Assembly: GCF_036250735.1 (NCBI RefSeq)
Contig: NZ_CP109430.1
Coordinates: 6,820,001-6,884,000, forward strand
Direction: 5' to 3'
DNA: 64,000 bases
Source of the DNA: Streptosporangium sp. NBC_01495
Lineage (GTDB): Bacteria > Actinomycetota > Actinomycetes > Streptosporangiales > Streptosporangiaceae
A program made the position numbers and the translations under genes. The notes under the pieces are model-generated. The model worked only from the letters and a program-made list of their open reading frames with translations, was not told where the DNA came from and made no database searches. Of this stretch, positions 35,617 through 44,708 are shown in pieces (positions within the stretch are counted from its first letter, which is position 1; every line of letters begins with the position of its first letter).

Positions 35617-37344
35617 TCAGCGGCGGCGCAGCAGGGCCAGGAACATGGCGTCGGTGCCGTGCCGGTGCGGCCAGAACCGCGCGTACGGCCCCTCGCCCAG
35701 CCCCTCGACCTCGGGCAGGTGCTCACGGGCGTCCAGCGCCTCGACGTCGTCGCGGCGGCGCAGCACGTCGCCGACCACGGCGACGGTCTCGGCCAGGTGC
35801 GGCGAGCAGGTCACGTACGCGACGACGCCACCGGGACGGACCGCGTCGATCGCCGAGTCGAGCAGGGCGCGCTGGATCCTGCCCAGCTCGGGAAGGCTTC
35901 GGGGATCGCGGCGCCAGCGGGCCTCTGGGCGGCGGCGCAGCGCGCCCAGGCCGGTGCAGGGGGCGTCGAGCATGACCCGGTCGAAGACCCCGGGCCGCCA
36001 GGCGGGCGCGGTGCCGTCCGCGGTGATCACCGCGGCCTGCCGGGTCGTCTTCCACACCAGCCGCGCCCGGTGGTACTGCAGCTCGGCGGCGAGCAGGCGC
36101 GCCCCGCCGGGGAAGGCCACCGGGCCCGGGCCCGGCCCGGAGGCCGCGCCCGTGGCCGTACCGGTGACCGGGGCCGTACCGATGTCCTGGGCCGTGCCCG
36201 TGGACGAGGCCGTGCTGGTGGCCTGGGCCGTATCGGTGGCCTGGGCCGTATCGGTGGCCGAGGCCGTGCCGATGGACGAGGCCGCACCGGCGGCCGGGGC
36301 CATATCGGTGACCCGGGCCGTGCCGGTGGCCGGTCCGGGCGTCGCGGCCAGGAGGGGCCCTTCGGCGCCGGGTCCGCCCAGGCCCGCCTCGTCGCCGCGG
36401 GTCGCGATGGCGTCGAGCAGGCCCGCCTTGCCGCCGGGCCCCGCGCACAGGTCGAGCCAGCGGGAGTCGGAGCCCTCCACCGGGACCCGCGTCAGGGCCA
36501 GCGCGACGAGCTGGCTGGCCTCGTCCTGGACGGCCGCGCGCGACTCGGCCACGGCGAGGACCGCACCGGGGTCGCCCTCGGGCAGGTAGGCCGCGTACGG
36601 GGAGTATCTGGCGGGTTCCGCGCCCGCGTCGAGGAGCTCCTTGACCGACGAGCGGCCGGGGCGGGCGACCAGGGTCACCTTGGGACGCTCGTTGTCGGCC
36701 GCGAGCAGGGCGGCCGTCTCGTCGAAGTCACCGCCCACCGCGTCGCGCAGGGCGTCGACGATCCACCTCGGGTGGCTGTGGGCCACCGCCAGGTGACCCA
36801 CCGGGTCGTCGGCCGGGTCGGGCGCCACGATCGGGATCCACTGCTCCAGGGAGCGGGTGGAGACCTTGCGCAGCACGGCGTTGGCGTACTTCGACGCGCC
36901 GATGCCCACCCGCAGCCGCACCAGGTCGACCGTGGTGCCGACGGCGGCGTGCGGGGGGACCCGCGTCTTGAGCAGCTGGTGCACGCCCAGGCGGACGGCG
37001 TCCAGCAGCGGCGGGTCGACGTCCTCCGGCGCCCGGTCGCTGCAGGCCGCGATGATCTCGTCGTAGGTGCCGAGGCCGCGCAGGGTGCCGTAGGCCAGCT
37101 CGGTGGCCAGGCCCGCGTCGCGCCCGGAGAGGCGGCGCTCGCGCAGCAGCGCGGGCATCAGCAGGTTGGCGTAGGCGTCCCGCTCGTCGACCGCGCGCAT
37201 CAGGTCGTACGCGGCGTTGCGCGCCTCGTCGCGGACCGGCTTGGGCGGGCGTCCGCCCTTGCCCCTGCCTCCGGCACCGCGTGAGCGGCCCGCCGGGCCG
37301 TGATCCCCGCCGCGCGGGACGTTACGGCCGTTACCACTGCTCAT
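35617..37344 (-). CDS. rsmB: 16S rRNA (cytosine-967-C5)-methyltransferase RsmB with an internal low-complexity insert
   Basis: 575-residue RsmB/Sun, which methylates C967 of 16S rRNA. The N-terminal NusB-like RNA-binding domain spans about residues 38-170. The catalytic domain has motif I LDLCAGPGGKAGLL near 306, the two family cysteines in LDAPCTGLGALRRRP and YVTCSPHLAETVAVV, and a normal C-terminus. Between motif I and the next strand (RLLAAELQYHRARLV) there is an insert of about 95 residues (320-415) rich in Ala, Thr, Gly and Asp, coded by degenerate 18-bp repeats; relatives have only a few residues there. ATG 37344 lies 5 bases after the fmt stop, and the long upstream open frame is ignored. 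Confidence 0.93.
   Translation of the reverse strand: MSSGNGRNVPRGGDHGPAGRSRGAGGRGKGGRPPKPVRDEARNAAYDLMRAVDERDAYANLLMPALLRERRLSGRDAGLATELAYGTLRGLGTYDEIIAACSDRAPEDVDPPLLDAVRLGVHQLLKTRVPPHAAVGTTVDLVRLRVGIGASKYANAVLRKVSTRSLEQWIPIVAPDPADDPVGHLAVAHSHPRWIVDALRDAVGGDFDETAALLAADNERPKVTLVARPGRSSVKELLDAGAEPARYSPYAAYLPEGDPGAVLAVAESRAAVQDEASQLVALALTRVPVEGSDSRWLDLCAGPGGKAGLLDAIATRGDEAGLGGPGAEGPLLAATPGPATGTARVTDMAPAAGAASSIGTASATDTAQATDTAQATSTASSTGTAQDIGTAPVTGTATGAASGPGPGPVAFPGGARLLAAELQYHRARLVWKTTRQAAVITADGTAPAWRPGVFDRVMLDAPCTGLGALRRRPEARWRRDPRSLPELGRIQRALLDSAIDAVRPGGVVAYVTCSPHLAETVAVVGDVLRRRDDVEALDAREHLPEVEGLGEGPYARFWPHRHGTDAMFLALLRRR
36139..36324. repeat. Degenerate 18-bp repeat array inside rsmB
   Basis: Units of the form GGTGGCCTGGGCCGTATC are repeated about ten times; two adjacent copies at 36217-36252 are identical and others differ at a few positions. 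They code for hexapeptides such as TAQATD in the RsmB insert and keep the frame. Confidence 0.8.
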
Positions 37345-37349
37345 GATCT

Positions 37350-38279
37350 TCAGGCCAGCCGATCCTCGTCGGTGGGCCGCACTCCGCGGGCCCACTCCCC
37401 CGCGCCCATCAGACGCTTGCCCTGCGGCTGCACCTCGCCCAGCTCGACCGGGTAGGTGGCGGTGCCGACCAGGACGGAGTTCTTGGACGCCGCGATCTGG
37501 CCGGGGGCCAGGCCGGAGGCGTCGGGAACCGGTCGCACGGGCCCCAGCTTGATCCGCTGGCCGCGGAACCCGGTCCACGCGCCCGGGGCCGGGGCACAGG
37601 CACGGACCAGGCGGTCGACCCGCATGGCGGGCGCGGACCAGTCGACCCTGGCGTCGTCGACGCTGATCTTCGGGGCGAGGCTCACCCCCTCCGCGGGCTG
37701 CGGCACGGCCTCCAGCTTGCCGTCCTCGATCCCGTCGAGGGTGGCCGCCAGCAGCCCCGCACCGGACTCGGCGAGCCGGGCGAGCAGCTCCCCGCTGGTG
37801 TCGGCGGGGCGGATCTCCTCGGTGACCACGCCGTAGACCGGGCCGGCGTCCAGCTCCTTGACGATCCGGAAGGTGGCCGCACCGGTGATCGCGTCACCGT
37901 GGAGCACGGCGTGCTGCACCGGCGCCGCGCCGCGCCAGGCCGGCAGCAGCGAGAAGTGCAGGTTGACCCAGCCGTACCGGGGAATGTCCAGGGCGGCCTG
38001 CGGCAGGAGCGCGCCGTAGGCGACCACCGGGCAGCAGTCGGGGGCGAGCTCGGCGAGCCGGTCGAGAAACTCCGGGTCACCCGCCTTGGGCGGCCTGAGC
38101 ACCTCGATGCCCGCCTCCTCGGCGAGCTCGGCGACGGGGCTCGGATGGACCTTGCGGCCCCGGCCCGACTGGGCGTCCGGGCGCGTGACGACGGCGACGA
38201 CGTCGTGGCGAGGCGAGTCGATCAGGGCCCGCAGCGAGGGCAGGGCGGTGTCCGGGGTTCCGGCGAAGACCAGGCGCAA
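37350..38279 (-). CDS. fmt: Methionyl-tRNA formyltransferase
   Basis: 309-residue formyltransferase that makes fMet-tRNA for initiation. The N-domain shows MRLVFAGTPDTALPSL, the catalytic NLHFSLLPAWRGAAPVQHA with His near residue 107, and GAATFRIVKELDAGPVY with the Asp of the active site. The C-terminal tRNA-binding barrel follows and the length is standard. It lies 5 bases downstream of def and 5 bases upstream of rsmB in one operon. Confidence 0.97.
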   Translation of the reverse strand: MRLVFAGTPDTALPSLRALIDSPRHDVVAVVTRPDAQSGRGRKVHPSPVAELAEEAGIEVLRPPKAGDPEFLDRLAELAPDCCPVVAYGALLPQAALDIPRYGWVNLHFSLLPAWRGAAPVQHAVLHGDAITGAATFRIVKELDAGPVYGVVTEEIRPADTSGELLARLAESGAGLLAATLDGIEDGKLEAVPQPAEGVSLAPKISVDDARVDWSAPAMRVDRLVRACAPAPGAWTGFRGQRIKLGPVRPVPDASGLAPGQIAASKNSVLVGTATYPVELGEVQPQGKRLMGAGEWARGVRPTDEDRLA

Positions 38280-38284
38280 GGTTC

Positions 38285-38833
38285 CTACAGAGCCTTCCCT
38301 TGGGTGGCGTGCGGGGAGAACTTGAACGCGGGGGCCGACAGTCCGTTCCAGTCGGCCTCGCGGATCGCCTTCATGGCGAGTTTGCGCTGCTTGACGTCCA
38401 TCCGGTCGATGAACAGCACGCCGTCGAGGTGGTCGGTCTCGTGCTGGAAGCAGCGGGCCATCAGGTCGGTGCCCTCAAGGGTCACCGGCTCGCCGTGCAT
38501 GCTGAAACCGGTCGCCACGGCCCGTATCGACCTGGGCGTGGGGAAGGACAGGCCGGGGAACGACAGGCAGCCCTCCTCCCCCTCCTCGTCCTTGTCCTCC
38601 GACAGGTCGAGGTTGGGGTTGATCAGGTGCCCGAGCTGGTCGTCCACGTAGTAGGTGAAGACCCGCAGGCCGACCCCGATCTGCGGCGCCGCCAGCCCGG
38701 CCCCCGGCGCGTCCATCATCGTGTCGGTGAGGTCTTTGACGAGCTTGCGCAGCTCTTTGTCGAAGTCCTTGACCGGCTCGGCGGGAGTGCGCAGCACCGG
38801 GTCGCCGAAAAGGCGGATCGGCTGAATGGCCAA
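38285..38833 (-). CDS. def: Peptide deformylase
   Basis: 182-residue metalloprotease that removes the formyl group from new proteins. All three motifs are present: GAGLAAPQIGV near residue 45, EEGCLSFPG with the metal Cys near 95 and QHETDHLDGVLF with both His ligands near 138. An acidic stretch (SEDKDEEGEEG) precedes motif 2, as in actinobacterial enzymes. TTG 38833 is chosen because GAGGAG lies 8 bases upstream and the family begins at IQPIRLFGDP; GTG 38848 is an alternative. Confidence 0.95.
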   Translation of the reverse strand: MAIQPIRLFGDPVLRTPAEPVKDFDKELRKLVKDLTDTMMDAPGAGLAAPQIGVGLRVFTYYVDDQLGHLINPNLDLSEDKDEEGEEGCLSFPGLSFPTPRSIRAVATGFSMHGEPVTLEGTDLMARCFQHETDHLDGVLFIDRMDVKQRKLAMKAIREADWNGLSAPAFKFSPHATQGKAL

Positions 38834-39099
38834 CAGGGATCTCCTCACGCTTCAGGGGATTGCCCCAGTCTAAGGGCGACGGCCGCCTCCCCCGGGCCTT
38901 CTCCGGGACCGGGCGCGGGGACCGGACGGGCGGGCCGCTGCCGGGAGCGGGCGGACAGGCCATCGCCGGGAGCGGACAGGCCGTTACCGGGAGGGGCGAA
39001 CGGGTCGTTACCGGGGGCCGACGTGCCGTTACCGGGAACGGGCGGACTTGGCCACCGATGGAACCCGGGCCGCCGCCCGGACCGGGGGGAGAGCCGGGG
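38834..39099. repeat. Intergenic region with degenerate repeats
   Basis: Between def and the next minus-strand gene, the segment 38935-39050 is made of variants of CCGTTACCGGGAGCGGGCGGACAGG, four or five imperfect copies of about 25 bases. No gene is apparent. Confidence 0.5.
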
Positions 39100-40476
39100 T
39101 CAGCGGGAGCGGGCCTTCATGGCGGCCTTGCGGGCGGACTTGGCCACCGCCGCGTCACCGTGGCGGGAGCCCAGCAGGTCCAGGACGGTGAAGGTGTCGG
39201 GGTGGTCCGCCAGGGCCATCTCCTCGATCACGCGGACGAGGTCCTCGCCGGGTTCGAGCGCGTCGAACTCGCAGATCGCCTCGGAGGCGTCGCCGCGCTC
39301 GAGCAGCGAGGCGAGCGAGTCGACCGCGAGCCAGGTGTTGTCGGCGGGCGTGAGGGCGGGCGCGGGCAGGTCGCGGATGTGCAGCCAGGAGGCGGCGTAG
39401 CGCCACATGGCGGGCTCGGAGAGCGCCTCCCTCAGCGGGGCCTCGGCCTCGGGGCCGAGCTCCTCCAGGATCGTGCCCGCGGCGCCACGGCGGCCGGCCG
39501 TGCCCGAGGCGGCGACCTTGACCAGCTCGCGGGCGGCGGCCTCGGGGTGGCGGGACTCCAGCCACACGGTGACGGCGCTGGGCGCGGCGGAACCCTTCAT
39601 GATCGCCTCGACCAGCTCGGCCGCGCCCAGGTCGGTGAAAACGGCGACCTCGGCGCCCGTCGGCGCGTCGTGGCCCTCCCGCATCAGGTCCTGGCGGACG
39701 GCCCACATGCCGAGCGGGGTCAGCCTCGGCCGGTCCGCCCGCGAAGTCTCGACCAGCCCGCAGTAGCCCAGAAGCGACAGGGCCGACTCCAGCTGGGCGG
39801 GAAGCGCGCCGGCCAGCACCCGCATCTCCGCCTGGCGAGCCCCGCAGGCCACCTGGTGCGACTGCAGGATGCCCTTCGCCAGGGTCGCGGTGGACAGCCC
39901 CTCGCGCACGGCGTACAGCGTGGCGAGCATCTCGGCGAGGTGGTCGTCGATCACGGGGGAACCGGTCAGGTCGTCGTCGGCGCGGTCGAGGACGTCCATC
40001 ACCACGCCGTCCCAGAATCCCAGCAGCGCCCGGGGCGGCAGGTCGGGGGAGAGCACGAGCGGGCCGGGCGTCACGCTGCCCCGGGAGATGCGGAGCATGC
40101 CGGTGTTGACCGCGACCACCCAGAGCAGGTGCAGCCGCGCCGGACCCGGCAGGCCGAGCTCGGCGCAGGGCGCGAACGGGTCGGGCAGCAGGCCCTCGGG
40201 GGTCACCTGGCGGGCGCCGGTCCAGGCGGCCAGGCGCTGGGCGTCGATCACCAGCGGCACGTACGGCACCCGCGCGGCCAGCTCCGCGTCGTCGGCGAGG
40301 TCGACGGGTGGGAAGCTCAGCGCGTCGCCACGCGGGGGGCAGCCGCGGCCCGTTGCGGTGACGGACTCCTCCAGAACGGCCGCCCGCAGCTCGCGGGGCG
40401 CCGTTCCCAGCTCGTCGACCAGCCTGCGCAGTTCGCCGATGTCGAAGACGTTCCCACTGTTCCCGCTCTTTGCCAC
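39100..40476 (-). CDS. Unknown protein, paralogue of the next gene upstream
   Basis: 458-residue, mostly helical protein that I cannot assign to a family. It shares several landmarks with the 555-residue protein encoded next to it: VPLVIDAQRLAAWTG, a YCGLVE...LTPLGMWAV segment that may be a winged helix, an AAxxLxxLG-type helical repeat region, and a C-terminus DHPDTFTVLDLLG followed by AxxARKAAMKARSR. The helical pairs around residues 270-400 suggest HEAT-like repeats. There is no signal peptide or membrane helix. The gap to its paralogue is 40 bases, so they are probably co-transcribed. Position beside def and priA may be incidental. Confidence 0.75.
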   Translation of the reverse strand: MAKSGNSGNVFDIGELRRLVDELGTAPRELRAAVLEESVTATGRGCPPRGDALSFPPVDLADDAELAARVPYVPLVIDAQRLAAWTGARQVTPEGLLPDPFAPCAELGLPGPARLHLLWVVAVNTGMLRISRGSVTPGPLVLSPDLPPRALLGFWDGVVMDVLDRADDDLTGSPVIDDHLAEMLATLYAVREGLSTATLAKGILQSHQVACGARQAEMRVLAGALPAQLESALSLLGYCGLVETSRADRPRLTPLGMWAVRQDLMREGHDAPTGAEVAVFTDLGAAELVEAIMKGSAAPSAVTVWLESRHPEAAARELVKVAASGTAGRRGAAGTILEELGPEAEAPLREALSEPAMWRYAASWLHIRDLPAPALTPADNTWLAVDSLASLLERGDASEAICEFDALEPGEDLVRVIEEMALADHPDTFTVLDLLGSRHGDAAVAKSARKAAMKARSR

Positions 40477-40516
40477 CCGTGAAACTTACTGCACTCGCGC
40501 CTCACGCATACACGGC

Positions 40517-42184
40517 TCAGCCGATGGCGCGGGAACGTGCCTTGAAGGCCGCCTTGCGGGCCGCCTTGGCCGCTCCGTGATCTCTGAGGGAGCGTCCGAG
40601 CAGCTCAAGGACGTCGACGACCTCCGGATGGTCAACCCGCCACATCTCCTCGATCACGTGTGGCGGGGGGCCCGAGGCGGACATGTTCTCGGCGAACGTC
40701 TCCGGATCCTCCTCGGCGGCGGGCATGGCGAGGGCGAGCATGTCCACGCTCATCCAGAGCACCTCCTCCTGGGTGAGCGCGGGGGCCTCCAGGCCCCGCG
40801 AGCTCAGCCAGTGGATGGCGTGCGGGCGCAGCTCGGGCTCCTCCAGGAAGGCGCGCACCGCCTCCTCGGCATCGGGGCCGAGGCGGTCGACGATCGTCAC
40901 CGCGACGCCCCTGGCGACCGAGGGCGCGCCGGAGACGGAGCCGAGCAGCTCGGTGACCGCCTGCTCCGGTGTCCTGTTCTCCAGCCAGCCCCCGATGTCG
41001 GCCTCGGCCATCTCGGCGGGCATTCCAGAGAGCAGGCCCTCGATGAGCTCGGGCGCGTCGGCGGTGGTCAGGTCGGCCGCCTCGGGCGCCTCGATGCCCA
41101 GGTCGGTGTAGAGCTCGTGCAGCCCCCACAGGGCCAGCGGGCTGAGCTCGAGCAGCTCGTCGCCCGGCTCGGCCATCCCGCAGTAGGCGAGCCGCCTGAC
41201 GGCCTCGGGGACGTCGATCTCGCCGTCCTCGACCAGGCCGATCTCCTCCAGGTACTCCCTGACGAGGGAGATCGGCACGGGCGCCTGGAGACGGTAGAGC
41301 ATGTCGCACAGGCCGTAGAGCTCCTCGTCGAGGGAGACGTCACCCGTCACGGCGCCGCCGGTCTCCTTCTCGACGACGAACTCGACCGTCGCGGCCCAGA
41401 TGTCGAGCGGGTCGAAGTCCTCACCGTCGAAGATGGCGGTGCCCTCGACCGTCACCAGGCCGGTGTGGACCGCGAGCTCCCACAGCAGGCCGGGGTCGGC
41501 CACCGAGAGCTGGGCGGTCGCCTCGGCGGCGTCGCGGACCCTGAGCCGGCCCTTGAGGGTCGGGGTGCGGCCCCCGGCGAGCATCCACTGGACCAGCCTG
41601 CGCGCGTCGGTCACCAGCGGCACCCGCAGGGCACTCTGGGCGAGCGTCTCGCGGGGCGCCAGGCGCACGGGCGGGAGGGGCGAGCAGCCGGGACAGTCGC
41701 AGTGCTCGACGGCGGGTTCCTCCTGCACCGCCGAGACGGAGAGAAACCCGCTCTCAGTGCTCTCGGTGGCCCGCTCCAGCGAGTCGGCGCCCATCGCGCT
41801 GAAGAGACTCTTGGCCATGCCGAACCGGGAGGTGTCGGCGAGGGCGATGGGCATCTCGGGTTCGATCCGGTCGAGGACGCCCCTCATCCGGACGGCCATC
41901 TTGCCGCCGATCTCCTCGGTGGCGAGCAGGAAGTCGACCAGGGTACGGGCGGCGGCGACGGTCTCGGGGGCACTCTCCGGGGGGGCGATGACCTTGCGCG
42001 GATAGATGTTGAGCAGCAGCTCCTCGAAGGCGACGGGGGTGAAGTCACCCAGCTCGTTCACGTCCAGATAGTCACTCGCGTAGTCGCAGAGCAGCCGCAC
42101 CTCGTCCACGTCAACGTCCAGGCCGTGCGCACGCCCCCACGCGCGCAGGTCGTCTACGGCCCGATTCACCCATTCGATCGACAC
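40517..42184 (-). CDS. Unknown protein with a Cys cluster, paralogue of the next gene downstream
   Basis: 555-residue unknown protein. It adds an N-terminal domain of about 150 residues missing from its paralogue, ending in EHCDCPGCSPLPP, a Cys-x-Cys-x2-Cys cluster that could bind metal. After that, the shared order follows: VPLVTDARRLVQWML, RRLAYCGMAEPG...LSPLALWGL, helical repeats, and DHPEVVDVLELLG with AKAARKAAFKARSR at the C-terminus. The two genes are probably an old tandem duplication. Overall charge is acidic apart from the basic tail, which might contact nucleic acid; that is speculation. It lies 49 bases downstream of priA. Confidence 0.75.
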   Translation of the reverse strand: MSIEWVNRAVDDLRAWGRAHGLDVDVDEVRLLCDYASDYLDVNELGDFTPVAFEELLLNIYPRKVIAPPESAPETVAAARTLVDFLLATEEIGGKMAVRMRGVLDRIEPEMPIALADTSRFGMAKSLFSAMGADSLERATESTESGFLSVSAVQEEPAVEHCDCPGCSPLPPVRLAPRETLAQSALRVPLVTDARRLVQWMLAGGRTPTLKGRLRVRDAAEATAQLSVADPGLLWELAVHTGLVTVEGTAIFDGEDFDPLDIWAATVEFVVEKETGGAVTGDVSLDEELYGLCDMLYRLQAPVPISLVREYLEEIGLVEDGEIDVPEAVRRLAYCGMAEPGDELLELSPLALWGLHELYTDLGIEAPEAADLTTADAPELIEGLLSGMPAEMAEADIGGWLENRTPEQAVTELLGSVSGAPSVARGVAVTIVDRLGPDAEEAVRAFLEEPELRPHAIHWLSSRGLEAPALTQEEVLWMSVDMLALAMPAAEEDPETFAENMSASGPPPHVIEEMWRVDHPEVVDVLELLGRSLRDHGAAKAARKAAFKARSRAIG

Positions 42185-42233
42185 AGGGGAAAATTAACGG
42201 CTTACTGCCAGCACCGCGAATCGGGGAAACAAC

Positions 42234-44393
42234 TCAAATCACATCTAGGGGGTCAATGCATACCTTGACCACCTCCGGAGCCTTGCGCGCGGAGCGTACT
42301 CCGGCGGCCCCTTTCAGCGCCGTGGCCAGTGCCGATCCGGACCCCCTCGCGATCCGGACCATGGCGCGTTCCCGCACTTGGTCCCCCTTGGGAGAGGCCA
42401 CGGGGACGGGGCCGAGCACCTGTGCCTCGGGGGGCAGGATCATCTCGCCGATCATTTCCCTGACCGCGGCCGGAGATCCGGTGAGCGTCGCCATTTTCAC
42501 CGCGGGGGGGAAACCGAGTTCTGTCCTGTCGGCCAGTTCTCTCTCGGCATGGTTCACCGGATCCCAGCGCAGCAGAGCCTGCACGGCGGCCAGTGAGGAG
42601 TCGGCCAGCACGACCAACTCGGCCGAGGTCCGCAGCAGGGCCGCCGCGTTCATCCACCGGCGCAGCGTCTCCTCGGCGGCGCGCAGGTCGGGCCGGCCGA
42701 GCAGTGCCCAGCCGTCCAGCAGCACCGCCGCCGCGTACCCGCCCTCGGGCACCGGCTCGGCCCCCGGGGTGGCCACCACCAGGGCGCGGCCCGCGCCGAC
42801 CGTGGCGAGCACCCCGTCCCTGCCCGACGTCCTGACCGGCACAGAGGGGAAGGCCCGCCCCAGCTCCTCGGCCGTACGGCGGGCACCGACCACCAGGGCA
42901 CGCACCCGGACGCCCCCGCAGGACGGGCAGCGCCAGTCACCCGCGATCCGGCCGCACCAGCGGCAGTACGGGGCCACGTGGCCGCCGCGCAGCGCGAACG
43001 GGCCGCCGCAGTGCCCGCAGCGGGCCGGTGCCCGGCAGCTCTGGCACGCCAGCGCGGGCAGGTAGCCCCGCCGGGGGACCTGCACCAGCACGGGGCCGCT
43101 CTCCAGCCCGGCGCGCAGGGTCCGCCAGGCGAGGCTGGGCAGCCGGGCGGCCCTGGCCGCCTCGTCCCTGGCCAGCTCCGAGTCCTCCCCCGCCGGGCGG
43201 ACCCTCGGCGCCCTGGTCCTGACCGTCTCGCGGGTCGCGACGATCGGCCCGGCCCAGCCCGCCGCGATGAGCTGGGTGGCCTCCGCCGTACGGGCGTATC
43301 CCCCGATGAGCAGGCCCGCCCGCGCCCGGTGGGCGCGCAGGGCGAGAACCTCCCTGGCGTGGGGATAGGGGGCGAGCCGCTCGGAGTGCAGGTCGTCGCC
43401 GTCGTCCCAGATGACCGCGAGCCCGAGATCCCTGACCGGGGCGAACGCCGCGCCCCTGGTCCCGGCCGCGACCGGCACCTGCCCCCTGGCCACCCGCAGC
43501 CACCGCCGGTAGCGCTCGGCGGGCCCCAGGTCGGCCGTGAGCGCCACGTGCGCGCCGGGCTCCAGGACGGCGCTCAGGGCCGCGTCGAGCAGGGCCACGT
43601 CCTTGCCGTCGGGAAGCACCACGAGGGCCCCCCTGCCCCCACGCAGGGTCTCCCGGACGGCAACCGCGACCGCCTCCGGCCACCCCGGCCCGTTCTCCCC
43701 GGTTCCGGGCAGGGCGGTCCACACCGCGCGGGGGGAGCCCCCCCGCGCCAGGGCCGCCAGGAACGCCTCCCCCTCCGGGTAGTCCGCCCACGGCCCGGGT
43801 CCCGTTCCCACTCCCCGCGCCGGGTCCTGGGGGGCCGGGGCGGGGGTCTCGGCCTCGACCCTGGCGTGGCGGGGCGGGACGGCCAGGCGCAGGACGTCGG
43901 CCATGGTCCCGGCGTAGTGGTCGGCCACCGCGCGGGCCAGCGCGGCGATCTCCGGGGTGAGCACGGGCTCGGCGGAGACGATCCTCTCCAGGCGGGTCAG
44001 TTTGCCCTCGTGCTCGGTGGTCTCCACCCGTTCCAGAAGGAAGCCGTCGACAAGCTTGCCCGCGAACCGGACGCGGACCCGGGTCCCCGGCACGGCGGCG
44101 GCGTCCAGGGGGGCGGGGACGAGATAGTCGAACAGCCGGTCGAGGTGCGGCAGCGGCGTGTCGACGACGACCCGCGCGACCGGCAGCTCGGCGGCCGGCT
44201 CCGGCACCCCCCTGACCGGCTCGGCCACCCCCGCCGGCCTGGCCGTCCCCGCGGCCCTGACGACCCTGGCCGGCCTGGCGGCCTTGCCGGTGCCGCCCCG
44301 CGCCCTCGCGGGACCGCCGGGCGCGGGCCGCTCACGGACGGCGTCGAGCGGCAGCAGGGCGTCGTCGTCCGGCGAGGGGCTGGCGTGGGTCAC
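42234..44393 (-). CDS. priA: Primosomal protein N' (PriA), actinobacterial helicase-deficient type
   Basis: 719-residue PriA-like replication-restart protein. The N-terminal 3'-DNA-binding domain (ARVVVDTPLPHLDRLFDY near residue 73) and the zinc region (CQSC, CGHC, CRWC, CPSC around 445-485) are present. The Walker A GxGKT and DEAH boxes are missing: the equivalent segments read LPGTGENGPGW and VIWDDGDDLHSERLAPY. This loss is known for actinobacterial PriA, so the protein probably acts as a DNA- and protein-binding scaffold. The first 70 residues are an Ala/Pro/Arg-rich extension. It is part of the conserved metK...priA...def-fmt-rsmB neighbourhood. Confidence 0.93.
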   Translation of the reverse strand: MTHASPSPDDDALLPLDAVRERPAPGGPARARGGTGKAARPARVVRAAGTARPAGVAEPVRGVPEPAAELPVARVVVDTPLPHLDRLFDYLVPAPLDAAAVPGTRVRVRFAGKLVDGFLLERVETTEHEGKLTRLERIVSAEPVLTPEIAALARAVADHYAGTMADVLRLAVPPRHARVEAETPAPAPQDPARGVGTGPGPWADYPEGEAFLAALARGGSPRAVWTALPGTGENGPGWPEAVAVAVRETLRGGRGALVVLPDGKDVALLDAALSAVLEPGAHVALTADLGPAERYRRWLRVARGQVPVAAGTRGAAFAPVRDLGLAVIWDDGDDLHSERLAPYPHAREVLALRAHRARAGLLIGGYARTAEATQLIAAGWAGPIVATRETVRTRAPRVRPAGEDSELARDEAARAARLPSLAWRTLRAGLESGPVLVQVPRRGYLPALACQSCRAPARCGHCGGPFALRGGHVAPYCRWCGRIAGDWRCPSCGGVRVRALVVGARRTAEELGRAFPSVPVRTSGRDGVLATVGAGRALVVATPGAEPVPEGGYAAAVLLDGWALLGRPDLRAAEETLRRWMNAAALLRTSAELVVLADSSLAAVQALLRWDPVNHAERELADRTELGFPPAVKMATLTGSPAAVREMIGEMILPPEAQVLGPVPVASPKGDQVRERAMVRIARGSGSALATALKGAAGVRSARKAPEVVKVCIDPLDVI

Positions 44394-44581
44394 CCACCTG
44401 TCCTACCAGACCCTGGCCCCCGCCCAGACGACGGCGGGGGAGGCGGGCCGGTCCCGGGCCGGCCTCGGGCCGGGACCGGGCCGGGAGGACGGGAGACGTG
44501 CCCGGCGGGACCGCCGCCGGAGCCGGTCGGACGGAGACTCGGCCCGCCGCCCGGCCGCGACCCGCCGGAGCGGTCACCCGG

Positions 44582-44699
44582 CGGTCGCTTGGCGGTCGCT
44601 CCGGCGGGTCGCTTGACGGCCGTTCCGGCGGTCGCTCTGGCGGTCGCTTGACGGTCGCTCCGGCGGGTCGCTTGACGGTCGCTCTGGCGGTCGTCTGGC
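44582..44699. repeat. 59-bp direct repeat with GGTCGCT motifs
   Basis: The block CGGTCGCTTGgCGGTCGCTC onward at 44582 is repeated at 44641 with few changes. Each block is itself built of CGGTCGCT and GGGTCGCTTGACGG variants. It fills much of the 315-base gap (44394-44708) between the amidohydrolase and priA genes. I see no gene there. Confidence 0.75.
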
Positions 44700-44708
44700 A
44701 TGGGAGCG

